From Symbiodinium natans (lineage: Eukaryota > Sar > Dinophyceae > Suessiales > Symbiodiniaceae), in contig CAJNDS010002372.1 of the NCBI GenBank assembly GCA_905221605.1, positions 205,410-269,409 on the forward strand: 64,000 nucleotides of DNA, given 5' to 3'. Shown in pieces: positions 23,415 to 40,631 of this stretch. Made by a program: the position numbers and the translations under genes. How positions within the stretch are numbered: the stretch's first letter is position 1; the number at the start of each line of letters is the position of its first letter. The notes below the pieces were generated by a model. That model worked only from the letters and a program-made list of their open reading frames with translations. It did not search any database and was not told the origin of the DNA.

Positions 23415-23530
23415 CTGCTGGGAAGGGCTGCAACTGCCTCTGGTCCTGGCGAACCATCCGCTTGCGGACCCTGCTCACCTAGGGGGGGTACCCGTTTGAG
23501 GCAAAAAAAGGGGTCCGAAAAAGGGCTCCC
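23415..23530. repeat. G-linked duplicated segment, copy 2
   Basis: Direct copy of 22711-22830 with scattered differences and a shorter A run. A repeat with a G-rich 5' end and an internal A tract is a plausible mobile-repeat signature. Confidence 0.8.
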
Positions 23531-23714
23531 CTCCCTTGACCGCCCCTCGTTGCCATAATTCGGCCGGCGATGAACCCTAGATTCCCGTGAAGACCTGAAC
23601 CCTGAACCCTAAACGCTTGTCAAAACCCCTAAACGCCAAACCCAGCCCTAAACCCTAAGCCCTAAGCCCTAAGCCCTAAGCCCTAAGCCCTAAACCCTAA
23701 ACCCTAAACGCCAG

Positions 23715-30974
<7,260 letters not shown>

Positions 30975-30979
30975 GTCAG

Positions 30980-33900
30980 AGTGGGTTTAGGCCACTAAGG
31001 GGGTGGGGGTTTGGGGGTTTCGGGTCTAGGGAGTTATAGGGGGGGTGGGGGGTTGAGTGTGGGGTGGTTGGGGGGTTTAGGGTTCAGGGTTTAGCGCTGA
31101 GGGTCTGGAGATGGTGGTCTTGCCTATTGTCCGCACGTGTTCTGATCCAAGCCAGTGGCCTCTGAACCCGAAACCCCTCAACCCTTACCTCAAGCAACCC
31201 GCAAGGCCCTTGGAATGTTTGATGCTTGAGTGAGGGGGGTGGGGGGGGGGGGTGGGGGGGAGGGGCGGGGGGCGGAACACTTTTTCAAAATGACTTCAAA
31301 TGGCCAACCTAGAACCTTAGAAAGCGAAGTTCCTCCACCTCAAGACTCTAAGACCCTACAATCCCTAAAAATCTCCCCCCCCCCAAGAGAGCTCTGCGGC
31401 GTACATTTCTAAGCAGGCGCAGCCTCGGGGGCAATCCACGACCAGGCTTCAGCCGGCTTTAGGGCTTGAAGGGGGCCCCTGAAGCCGCTTCGGGTTTGGG
31501 GAGTAGGGTGGCGTCTTTGGGTCGTGCTTTGGATGGAGGAAATCTTGCAACGTTGTCAGGGTACAGAAGTCACGACGCCCCCCCCCCCCCCTTTTTTTTA
31601 ATTGTTGTGAAATGTGGGTTTAGCATAGTTGGCCCAATGGACATAAATCTTGCACTGCCTCCAGGATGCAAGTACTCAATGCTAAGAGGGGGGTACTGAA
31701 TGTTAAGAGCGGGGTGCGGGGTGGCGACCTTGAATCGTAGGTTGGGGTTCAGGTCTTGGGGTGTTTCAGGTTTCGGGGAAGAAGGCTATTGGGAGTGACT
31801 GCGTTTGGGTTTGAAGGACTTGGGTTTGGGTTTCGGGAATTAAACCCTAAGCCCCTAAACCCCAAACCCTTGACTCCTTAACCCGAACCCAAGACCGCTC
31901 GCCCAAGCCTAATTATAGGGTTCTTAAGGGAGGGGGTTTAGTTACCCAGGGAACCTTAAAAAGTTTAGGGAGCCGGAGGGAGTGGCAGTGAGTATTAGGG
32001 AACCTTGGGTTACAGACCCCTTTGAAACCCCCCCCCTCCGTTAAGAACCCTATAGCCAAAGCACTCGTGTGGTGCAGGTCTTTGCCGTTGCTTGGGCAGG
32101 CGATGCGCTGCAGCGGTGGAAGGACGGAAGAACCCGAATAAAATCTGGGATGTAGGGTTGGGCTGAGGGATCTATGGCCCTAACACCTCCCCAGCCTTAA
32201 ACCTTAAACTCGGAAACCCTAGTCCGAAACTCCAAACAAACACCTAAACCCTAAAGCCTAGAGACCCTTAGCCCTGCAAGCAGCAGGCAACCAAACCTTA
32301 AAAGTTTACAGATCCCTAGATCCGTCCATCCTAAAGACATGGCTAGGCGCGCAGCTCGCAAGGTACCCCGAAATGCAAGGCTCCATGTTATCGCCGGAAC
32401 CTCTAAAAGTGAACTGAAACTCTCGAAGCTCTAAACCCTTGACCCGCAGCATAAGCCCTTGCCCAGTTGGGGTGTTTGGGTGCAGGGATTTAAGGAATTC
32501 AGGGTTAAGGTCTTTATGGCCTCAGGGGGCATCGTGGGAACCCTGAGTCCTAAACTCGCAAGCTTACAGTTTTCATGCCTGCATGATTGTGCAAGGTTGG
32601 TAAACTGGCGTGCCTTTTTTTGTCTGGAGTTGGAGCGGCCGTAGTCTTCCGATGTGTGCGATGAGATTGAAGAGTAGGTTTACTGGACCGGAAGAGCGAG
32701 ACCTCAACAGTTTGGTCGTTGCCTGTGGCAGTCGCTCTTTGCATCAGGCCTTTTCTGTTGCCACACACCCTCACTGCAAAGGAGTACCACCCAAACATTT
32801 CCCGACGACTTTCTGGGGGTTCTTGGGAGCCCCTTTGGGGTGAAGTGGGGAAACCCTTCGCTACTGCCCATCAGCATCATCATCATCATCATCATCCCGA
32901 CCTTCAAGGCTTCAGATCACAGATCCCGATCTCAAAGTCTCAGCCAAACCCGAACTACCCCCCCAGCCTTAAAAAACAGAAGCCTGAGGTAACCCCCCCT
33001 CCAAGACAAAGAAAAAGCACACACACACACACAAGCTCTGCAGCTTATTCGCCAAGCCCGAAACCCTGAATCCCCCTTTACCCTGAACCTTCACCCCTAA
33101 ACCCTAAACCCTGAACCCTGAACCCTGAACCCTGAAACAAAAGACGTGAGCATAGGGGACCCTAAACCCCCAACCATAAACCCCGACCAAAGACTTTGGG
33201 GTTCACAACCATCCGCTGGCTACCCTAAGCCGATCGGAAGCCCCCCAAGAGACCCTACAGTGCCCTACAGCAAGTGATCCCGAGCAGACCTTCAACCCTG
33301 AGCCTAAATATACCTAAATGCCCGAAATCCAGAGCCCCGAAGCCCAACCCCCAACAACACCCCTGGCTTGGCAGAATCTGGCATCCTCGAGGCTGGTGAG
33401 GGCGGTGAAGCTTCGTGAGTCCTCGAATATTGAGCTTGAAGCCCTCAACCCTAAACTCATAAACCCAAAGCTACCCTCAAGGCGTATGATAAAGAAAAGG
33501 CTCAATGGTCCACAAAAGTCTGGGACATTTCTAAATGCGCTCTGGAGTCCTCTCCAACCCTCCCTCTCCAACGTCCCAGCCCTCTCCAGCCTCCCAGCCC
33601 TCCAGCCCCCCAACCCTGAGGGCTCTTTTAGGCTTCAGGCACCAAGCCCTGAAATTCGTCACAGATCTCGGGCTTCAAACTTAAGCTTTAGGCAGGGACG
33701 AGGTCTTTGAATGAACGGACGAGCATCACCCAGACCAGGCCTTAACAGGGAAACCCTAGACCTTACACCCCACACCGGTGGTGTCGGGGCGGTTTAAGCT
33801 GGCAGGGCGCAAATTGACAGCAGCAAGAGTCAGGAGACTCTGGGAAAACGTTTCCGCGCCGAAGGGTTTCAGAGTCTTGGAGGCCTACAGGCTCCCAGTT

Positions 33901-34330
33901 TAGGGCTTTTGGGCTGAATCAAGGTGAATCAGGATTCAGGTGCTGAGGTTTAAGGATGCTTCGTTGAAGGTCTTTGGGCTCAAAGCCAGCATGTCGAGCA
34001 TTGTTTGTGGTATTTTCGGAGGCAACTTTGAGCTTGAAAGGCTTGGAGGCCTTTGTTCTGGTTTTCATGGCTTAGGGACTTGGGATCGACCTCCCCAAAC
34101 GTAAGCCCTAAGCCCCAAACCTCCTGAGCCCTAAGCCCCAAACTTCCCCCCAAACTTCTTCAACTCTAGCCTTACCCCTTCAATCTTGAAGCGCCACAGA
34201 GTCTTTGCGTTCAAACATGATAAAATTGACAGGTGCAGGTACATAAAAATGTATAGAAAAGGTGTATATATATATATATATATGGTTATATCCACATGTG
34301 CAAGGACTGTTTCTGACTTCTTTGGCCTCG
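30980..34330. other. Stretch with few legible exons
   Basis: Contains degenerate telomere-like repeat, G-rich tracts near 31060 and 31230-31270, a (CAT)n run at 32874-32895 and a foldback at 31914-32054. One exon candidate is 32077 to about 32121 (after CAG; VFAVAWAGDALQRWK). Other open frames on both strands lack splice or start support. Confidence 0.4.
31914..32054. repeat. Foldback (inverted-repeat) element, 141 bp
   Basis: The left end TATAGGGTTCTTAAGGGAGG is mirrored by the right end CCTCCGTTAAGAACCCTATA. Inner segments (GTTACCCAGGGAACC and GGAACCTTGGGTTAC) also pair imperfectly. This is MITE-like; no clear target duplication was seen. Confidence 0.65.
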
Positions 34331-34334
34331 CGAG

Positions 34335-34400
34335 GAGCTCCTGGAGGAGCCCAGCGACTGGCTGTGCGCAAACCAGGACGTCGCGCTGAACTTGAACAAG
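34335..34400 (+). CDS. Candidate exon, unknown
   Basis: GAG|G acceptor and AAG|GC donor frame a 66-base exon. It starts ELLEEPSDWLCANQD and continues to VALNLNK, with no stop in frame. TTTAGGG units follow the donor by about 30 bases. It may be part of the gene that the retrotransposon interrupts. No family recognised. Confidence 0.45.
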
Positions 34401-35395
34401 GCGACGAAAACCCACTGGACTTTTAGGGGGTTCAGGGTTTAGGGTTTAGGGTGCAGCATTCCAAGTCCAAGCATGCACTAGTCAAGCAGCTTATCAAGCG
34501 TAGGACAACTTGGAAAACTCTCCAATCCGCCCAAAGAATCCCCCAACATTAACGAAATGCAAAGCTTAATATTTTCTTGTTCGACGCGCCAACAAGCAAA
34601 ACAATCACACCGCAGCTAAGGCGCTCAAACCACACCTTCAGTCACACCGTCAAGCCGATGACTTTGCCCGCGCTTGATATGACCGTGCCCGCTCTTTGTA
34701 TGACCTTGCCCGTTTATCATGTGACCTTGCCCGCTCTTCATATGACCTTGCCCTTGCCCGCTGTTTATATGACGTTGCCCGGTGGTGAAACATGTCCTTG
34801 CCCACGAAGTCATTAACATTGATATTGTATATGATAGGGAGGTTAGGGTTTAGGGGTACGGGGTTTTAGGGGGTTAGAGCAGGGACGTCTGCACGTCCCT
34901 TGTGTTGGTTTGTCCTCGCGCCGCCCTCAGAAGTAGGGAAAGTGCTGTTTCTGATATCCCATCGAGCTTTTCCGTCTTGAGGGAGGGGTTGGCCCTCCAA
35001 GCAAAAGGCAGAAAGAGCCTTCTGGGCTTTAGGGTCTTGTCTTCGGGTGTAGGGTTAGAGCTTAAGGCTTAGGCGTTTTTGAATTTTCGTTTTGTTGCTT
35101 CGTTCTTTTTTTGTTGGGGGGGGGGTGGGGTGGGGTGGGGTGGGGGGAGGGGTTGTTAGGGGTAAGGGTTTTTTTTGAGGTTTGCGGGTTGAGGGTTGAG
35201 GGAGCTCAGGCTTTAGTAGGCTTTGTGTAGGTTCGCCCTGTATGACTTAGGGAGACAACCCAAGCCCTGCAAAATGGCCCAAACCTTGAGCGCCAAGCCT
35301 AAAACGCCCTGCATGCTGCCAGGGCATGGCTCTTAAAGCTCTTGATTGCATATGGGGGCTTCCGAAGATAAGGGTACCTTCTTGAGGTCCTTATG

Positions 35396-35450
35396 ATCAG
35401 GGGATCCTACTATATAAGGGACTGTAGTAGGGGTCCCTTATTTTCGCAAA
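35396..35450. repeat. Small foldback around a TATATAAGGGA core
   Basis: AGGGGATCCTACTA and TAGTAGGGGTCCCT pair as imperfect inverted arms. The core resembles part of the foldback at 58401-58516. Confidence 0.45.
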
Positions 35451-35688
35451 CCCCCCATAAAGACCCCAAGAAACATAGACACATAGCACCACCTCTACAA
35501 TTTTCATCGTCGGCCATTTATCTCTATCCCCTCCCCATCCAAGATCCATTGCGATGTTGGTCTTGGGGACTAGGCTAAAAACGTCCCAAGCCATAAGTCA
35601 TCCTAAGCCCCCGAGCCTCTATGGTGCAGGGTTTAGAGGTGAAAGCTAATGTCACAGGGATTGTCTTGCACTGTCCCAGTGGCCAGGA

Positions 35689-35782
35689 GATCGTCAAAGA
35701 ATTACGCTTCACCTTCGTCCATGGCCCAGTATAGGCTAAAAATCTTCCGGAGCCCGGAAGCCCGTGCTATGAAACTCCCGCT

Positions 35783-35822
<40 letters not shown>

Positions 35823-36003
35823 GTTTTCGGGTTTTCGGGTTTTCGGGTTTTCGGGTTTTCGGGTTTTCGGGTTTTCGGGTTTTCGGGTTTTCGGGTTTAG
35901 GGTTTAGGGTTTAGGGTCCCACCCCCAGCCATGGTTATTGGTATACACCAAAACTTGTCGGGAGCACCTGCTTTTCCCCTTGCAGGGCGTCTTGAGAAAC
36001 AAT
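35689..36003 (+). CDS. Candidate exons cut by the retrotransposon insertion
   Basis: An exon candidate at 35689-35726 (EIVKELRFTFVH, CAG|G acceptor, GC donor, phase 1) can join 35986-36003. That second exon follows a strong pyrimidine-rich acceptor (TTTTCCCCTTGCAG). Reading on across the insertion point into 49603 onward gives GRLEKQYKPHGPEQE before a possible GC donor. If right, the LTR element landed inside this exon. The alternative is chance open frames. Confidence 0.3.
35785..35820. repeat. Poly-C run (36 bases)
   Basis: Uninterrupted C run directly abutting the TTTTCGGG octamer array. Confidence 0.95.
35821..35916. repeat. TTTTCGGG octamer array
   Basis: Ten copies of GGGTTTTC followed by three TTTAGGG heptamers. 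A pure variant block that abuts poly-C on one side and canonical repeat on the other. Confidence 0.95.
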
Positions 36004-36147
36004 TGTATTTTATATTCGGACCTCCTTGCCACTTTTGCCTTCATGTATGTTGCACCTATCGCACTCAAGCCCTCTGAGACAAAAAGGTAGAAGTGCGCCT
36101 GTGTTTCATGGCTTAACGGATTGCATTGGTGGATTTCCCAAACTATA
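36004..36147 (+). repeat. 5' LTR (144 bp)
   Basis: Identical by eye to 49454-49597. Begins TGTATTTTATATTCGG and ends CCCAAACTATA, so it is TG...TA and not TG...CA. Short for an LTR, but copia elements often have short ones. Confidence 0.95.
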
Positions 36148-36162
36148 GGTTATCAGCCGTAG
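36148..36162 (+). other. Possible primer-binding site
   Basis: GGTTATCAGCCG directly after the 5' LTR resembles the GGTATCAGAGC initiator-Met-tRNA complement used by many copia elements, with differences. Assigned by position; primer tRNA not certain. Confidence 0.4.
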
Positions 36163-36211
36163 GCTCTACTGAGTCTGCGGCGCCTCTGGTTACTCTGGCA
36201 AACACTGGTGT

Positions 36212-39200
36212 ATGGGAGACAGCCCCGAGCTGGTTCCCACCGAAGTGGCAACCGACCTGGAATCTGACGACATGCTTCCTGTGGGACTACCCCAGACTGC
36301 TTCCGAGCAAGTTGCTTCGAACGGTGCACTGGAAGAGGGCGCAGCAGGCACTAATGTGTTTGATCCAAACGCCCGAACTCCTTTTGCAGCTGTACCGTTC
36401 GCACCACAGTTGCATATGTATCGACAGAATTTCCAGCAAAACATCATGATCGGTGAATCTCCGGAACAAACCAGATCGCTTCTCGGTGAACTTGAAACTG
36501 AAGCAGAAAACAGACACCAGAGGTTCCGCCAGGCTGCCGAATATGCTCATGATCAAAGAATCGCTAATGTTGAAGAACGAGCAAATCGACAGCATGAGGA
36601 GATCGTTGCACAGCTCGAATCCGAGATTGCCACACAACGATATCAGTTCATCGAAGCCAATCACCATCTCGTGTCGGAGCTGCGACAACAACACCAAGTC
36701 ATCGCTTTCCAAACGGAACATTTTTCCAGTGTTAGTTCGCAGATCACGCAACTTCGAACAACTTTAATCGAAGAAGCAGAGGAGAACAAAACACAAACCC
36801 TCAATGAGGTGGGAGAGTGGTTTGGTAGGGAACATGATCAGGCAATGCAGCAGTATAGGTTACTTGCCCGCGAGAGTGAAGAGGAAATGAGGCGTCAAAA
36901 TGATGTTCTTCAGGACGAACTCTCCTCAGCTGAGCGTGCGCTCAAACTCGAGCAGGACAGGAATGCTTCTCAGGACACTGCGTCCCAAGCTCAGTTCCCT
37001 CCGGCCGTGACCCCAGCAACGGTACCGCAAAGTGCCGGCCTTAATGTGCCGACAGCTCCTCAGTTTACATCGCCAAGCGTGATCCCGCTCAGCCTAAGAG
37101 CAATGTTTTCCGGTTTTGGTGGTGCGGCAACTACTGCCACACCAGCGGGGCCACAAGCTCCAACACAAGCCCCGGGAACCCCTGTGCCCCCGACTGGCTT
37201 AGGTGGAGGAGTGTCTGGTCTCGCGGCCCCAATGGGCACGCCGGCTAGTCCGGCAGCCACTGGAGTTGATTTAATTGCACAGACGCAACAAGCGTTGCTG
37301 GAAGCCGCCAAGCTCCTTAAAGGAGATAAAAGCGGTGAGGATGACAAACCAAAGGTCAAAGAAGCTGAAAACATTCGTTTGCCGGATTTCCCTAACCCCG
37401 AAACGTACCGTGCGTGGAAAACAGCAACTCGGGAAGCGGTTAGGGCAGCTTCAGACAGACCTGATGAAGCTTTCTCTTGGATTTTGGAGGTTTACGCAAA
37501 GGATGCTGATCATGACAAGCTTCGTGAACCGGGAAAGTTCCTCACGCTGGATACCAAAATCCTAGCCGCGCTTACCAAGGTCGCCAAGGGAGAGTTGTCT
37601 CGACAGGTGCTCACCTTCAAAGAAACTGAGGCGGTCCATGGACGTGCGGTACGAGGACGCCAAGTGTTGCTTATGTTTGATCAGTATTTCAAAACCAATG
37701 AAGAAGTAGGATCGCTCTATTCAGTGGAGGACCTTTTGAAGGTTACGCTGCATAGTGACGACTTGACTACATTCCTGCACAATTGGGAGTCAGTCATTGC
37801 CGGTATGAGTCATGTTCCAGAAGAAATGGTTCTGCGTGACATCCTTCTCCGCCAAATCCGCAAGTCCTCAAGGATGAAATACGACTTGGAGATCTATGAT
37901 AGGGCCAAGGAAGGTTCTGCCTCACATTCCTACGCGTTCTTGTTGAAGTCCATTCGGGATTTGCTAACCCGTGAAAGGATGCGCAAGAATAGGGATAGAA
38001 TCGCTAAGTCACATGGGGACAAGTTTGGAGCTCCTGTTCTTGAAGGCGGAAGGCCGCAACGCCCTCCGTCAAGGAGTGGCCGGGGAAGAGATCGCTCTGC
38101 CGGTAACCAATCCAACTCGAAGTCAAGATCTCGCTCTAGGACCCCGTCCAGGTCTAGATCACCTAGCCGTTCACCCAGCCCAAAGCCAGTTTGCTACGAC
38201 TTTCAAAAGGGTAAGTGTACCAGGGGCGACAAGTGCAAGTTCTCGCACAAACCACGCTCGCAGTCCCCTGTTCGCACCGCCCCGAAGAAGAAACAGGTAT
38301 GCACGTTTTGGAAGAAAGGCAAATGTACCAGGGGAGACAAGTGCCGTTTCTTGCATAGGGAACCGAGCCCTGCTCCCACAGGTGGTGAAAATGCAGCCCC
38401 GGCTCCTAAGGACCCAGACAAACCAAGGTCTCCGTCGCCTGCGCCAACGCGCAGAAAGCCAAGCCGTGGTCGCTCTAAGGAAAAGGACAGGAGAGCCGCA
38501 TGCTGCATCTCGATTGCGGCTGCGGCCTCAATCCGCCCCGAGGGAGACGACCCACAAGATGGAGAGAAGGACTACTGGGAAGTGGATTTCAAACGGGGTG
38601 AAGCCATCCGACACCACCTGAACTACAGAAGTACTATGTACAAGCCTGAAATGTCATGCCCTGTTGCTCTTGAAAAGTTGAAAGGTACGGCCAAGGTGAT
38701 CAAGACTCTTCCCGTTGCTCCCTACACAGCAAAGGAGAGTTGGGATTGGAAAGGGGGAAAAGGGGGGACGAACGACAAGACGCCATGGACTGGCAAGACT
38801 GTGTTCAAAATCAAAGAACAAAACAAGAAGGTCAAGTTTTGTGAAAAGCCCAAAGTCAGGGAAATTCCTTTTGAAGGGAAGGGGTACAAGCATTCCTACA
38901 AAGTTCGCAGGTACAACACTTGCTATGCCGATTCGGAAAATTGCCCCAAACCTGACAACAATGACCTTCAGGTTGCAATTAGGAACGCAAGGGAACTCAC
39001 TATGCTCCTTGCCCGGCATGAGGGGGGAGAGAGAACCGACTGCCGTTTAGAATGTGATGAGCCTGATTCTCTCATGTGTGGGATGTGCAAGCACGTCGTT
39101 GAGAGCTCAGAGATCGCCTGTCCAGGAATCGCCACGCCCTTAGAATTCCTTGCTGATACGGGGAGCGAGGAGGACCTCATCAGCGAAGCTGATCGTGCAA

Positions 39201-39586
39201 TGTACTTTGGCGAAGAGCCGATAGGCAATGCTACTCGACAAGTAAACCTCATCACTGCTAACGGAAATGTCAGGGGTGACAAATCGGTCAGGATCGACTT
39301 CCCGGAGTTTGGCAAAGAGCTAGAGTTCTACGTTCTCGCAAGTACTCCTCCTGTTTGCTCTGTTGGAAGAAGGTGCATGGAGGACGGTTATGAGTTCCAT
39401 TGGTACCCCAAAAAGCCGCCTTACTTCGTTGCGCCCAATGGTCAAAGACTAAGGTGTAGAATGAGAGGTATGGTGCCTGTCCTTGGGGGAGGAGCAATGG
39501 CCGCCCCAAGTACCAACGAAGAAGCCTCAGAATCTCTCGGACGGCCAATTCTGTCCGAGGGTTTTCAGAAATCTGCCGCCCAATAG
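36212..39586 (+). CDS. gag-pro: Gag-protease ORF of the copia element (1124 aa)
   Basis: Starts at ATG 36212, 65 bases after the LTR, and ends in TAG 39584-39586. Residues about 80-260 are Gln/Glu-rich and coiled-coil-like. About 265-350 is Pro/Ala-rich. About 380-620 is a helical Gag-like region. An Arg/Ser-rich linker precedes two CCCH zinc fingers, the first Cys of each near residues 661 and 697 (both contain KGKCTRGDKC); these replace the usual CCHC knuckle. The aspartic protease signature DTGSEED is at residue 982 with the catalytic Asp present. The frame leaves the rest of pol in the -1 frame; GGGTTTT at 39559-39565 lies 18 bases before the stop. Confidence 0.93.
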   Translation: MGDSPELVPTEVATDLESDDMLPVGLPQTASEQVASNGALEEGAAGTNVFDPNARTPFAAVPFAPQLHMYRQNFQQNIMIGESPEQTRSLLGELETEAENRHQRFRQAAEYAHDQRIANVEERANRQHEEIVAQLESEIATQRYQFIEANHHLVSELRQQHQVIAFQTEHFSSVSSQITQLRTTLIEEAEENKTQTLNEVGEWFGREHDQAMQQYRLLARESEEEMRRQNDVLQDELSSAERALKLEQDRNASQDTASQAQFPPAVTPATVPQSAGLNVPTAPQFTSPSVIPLSLRAMFSGFGGAATTATPAGPQAPTQAPGTPVPPTGLGGGVSGLAAPMGTPASPAATGVDLIAQTQQALLEAAKLLKGDKSGEDDKPKVKEAENIRLPDFPNPETYRAWKTATREAVRAASDRPDEAFSWILEVYAKDADHDKLREPGKFLTLDTKILAALTKVAKGELSRQVLTFKETEAVHGRAVRGRQVLLMFDQYFKTNEEVGSLYSVEDLLKVTLHSDDLTTFLHNWESVIAGMSHVPEEMVLRDILLRQIRKSSRMKYDLEIYDRAKEGSASHSYAFLLKSIRDLLTRERMRKNRDRIAKSHGDKFGAPVLEGGRPQRPPSRSGRGRDRSAGNQSNSKSRSRSRTPSRSRSPSRSPSPKPVCYDFQKGKCTRGDKCKFSHKPRSQSPVRTAPKKKQVCTFWKKGKCTRGDKCRFLHREPSPAPTGGENAAPAPKDPDKPRSPSPAPTRRKPSRGRSKEKDRRAACCISIAAAASIRPEGDDPQDGEKDYWEVDFKRGEAIRHHLNYRSTMYKPEMSCPVALEKLKGTAKVIKTLPVAPYTAKESWDWKGGKGGTNDKTPWTGKTVFKIKEQNKKVKFCEKPKVREIPFEGKGYKHSYKVRRYNTCYADSENCPKPDNNDLQVAIRNARELTMLLARHEGGERTDCRLECDEPDSLMCGMCKHVVESSEIACPGIATPLEFLADTGSEEDLISEADRAMYFGEEPIGNATRQVNLITANGNVRGDKSVRIDFPEFGKELEFYVLASTPPVCSVGRRCMEDGYEFHWYPKKPPYFVAPNGQRLRCRMRGMVPVLGGGAMAAPSTNEEASESLGRPILSEGFQKSAAQ
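39559..39565 (+). promoter_or_regulatory. Putative -1 frameshift heptamer GGGTTTT
   Basis: In the gag frame the codons are GGT TTT preceded by G, i.e. X-XXY-YYZ. Shifting back one base joins the protease frame to the integrase frame. A missing T in the TTTT run would give the same effect. Confidence 0.5.
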
Positions 39587-40626
39587 GGCCGGCCGAGGCT
39601 TTCGCAGGAGCAGCAGAGGACCGAGATCCAGTGGTCGAGCGCCCCGATCCTGAGATCTCAGCAGCCATCAATGAGGTGCCGCCAATAGACATTCCCAAAG
39701 AAAAGCTCAAAAGACCAGGTTGGGTTTCGCACCCAAATGCTAAGTACTTGATTGTCGGACACAAACCAAAGACGTTTCGTACTGCCACACCAAGGTTTCC
39801 AAGATGCGAAGTCAGATCTACTTGGTTGTTCAGGGAAGGTTCTTGGGTCAAGGTTGAGGATAAAGTGAACGTCAGGGAGCTTGACAACAAAGTTGCCCGA
39901 CTGGAGGGTAATCCAATCCTGAGCCTCACTATCTTCGAAGACCCCGATGTTGAACCTGACAGTGACAACGAAGGAAACGCCCGCAGTCTTGCAGAGGCCG
40001 ATCTGAAAGCTGAAGCCAAATCTGTTGAGCACTTGTTCTCGCACAGGCCCAAGAATCCGTTCTGCGAGGTATGTCAGCGCGCAAAGATGTTGGCTCCCCA
40101 AGCCCGCAAAAAGGGGGGCTCAAGTACCATTGTGTCAAAGGCCTTTGGGGACCACATCACTGTTGACCATATCATCACTCGTGACCTTCGTGATCATGGG
40201 TTCCAGGACGAAAGGGTCGCACTTGTTGTTAAGGACGTGTTCACCAAATTTCGTTACGTCTACCCCTCTCCGACTAAGTCAAGCGATCAGTGTTATGAAG
40301 ACCTTCTTCATTTCCTAGGTCAAGAAGACACAGTTGGGGTTTTCTACTCCGACAACGCACCTGAACTTCATGCAGCTATCAAAAGCCTGGGTGTTCGACA
40401 TGTTACATCCCGCGAATATGTGGACACCAACAAGTCGGTAATCGAAAGAGAAATTCGGACGATTTTGGAGGGCACCCGCTCCAACCTTGTTCAGGCGGGT
40501 CTCCCCGACAAGCTTTGGCCGTTGGCCGCCCAACACCACGCTATGGCCCTCAACGCCACTAAGAGGTTTGACAATGGAATTGTTCCCTGGGTCCCTGGGA
40601 GGCCAGGTATGGGGAACCCTTTTTAG
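39565..40626 (+). CDS. pol: Integrase ORF of the copia element (-1 frame)
   Basis: Annotated from the first codon after the putative slip site; the first in-frame GTG is at 39631. A zinc-binding HHCC module (HLFSH...CEVC) is near 40030. The catalytic core has Asp in TVDHI (40165), Asp in YSDNAPE (40351) and Glu in VIEREIR (40444). The D-to-E spacing of about 31 residues is shorter than the usual ~35. EGTRSN and LWPLAAQHHA follow. The frame ends in TAG at 40624-40626, right after CCCTTTT. The conserved GxPFxG...PFG stretch continues only in the -1 frame, so this stop interrupts a conserved region. Confidence 0.9.
   Translation, partial: SEICRPIGPAEAFAGAAEDRDPVVERPDPEISAAINEVPPIDIPKEKLKRPGWVSHPNAKYLIVGHKPKTFRTATPRFPRCEVRSTWLFREGSWVKVEDKVNVRELDNKVARLEGNPILSLTIFEDPDVEPDSDNEGNARSLAEADLKAEAKSVEHLFSHRPKNPFCEVCQRAKMLAPQARKKGGSSTIVSKAFGDHITVDHIITRDLRDHGFQDERVALVVKDVFTKFRYVYPSPTKSSDQCYEDLLHFLGQEDTVGVFYSDNAPELHAAIKSLGVRHVTSREYVDTNKSVIEREIRTILEGTRSNLVQAGLPDKLWPLAAQHHAMALNATKRFDNGIVPWVPGRPGMGNPF
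40617..40623 (+). promoter_or_regulatory. Putative -1 frameshift heptamer CCCTTTT
   Basis: The integrase frame reads CCT TTT then TAG, preceded by C. Slipping -1 gives PFLGLMIPFG, which restores the conserved end of integrase. A missing T in the T5 run is the alternative. Confidence 0.5.
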
Positions 40627-40631
40627 GGTTA

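Noticed and set aside
22494-23558. Glycine-rich and proline-rich frames
   Set aside because: Translations of the 90-G run and the neighbouring G/T tract.
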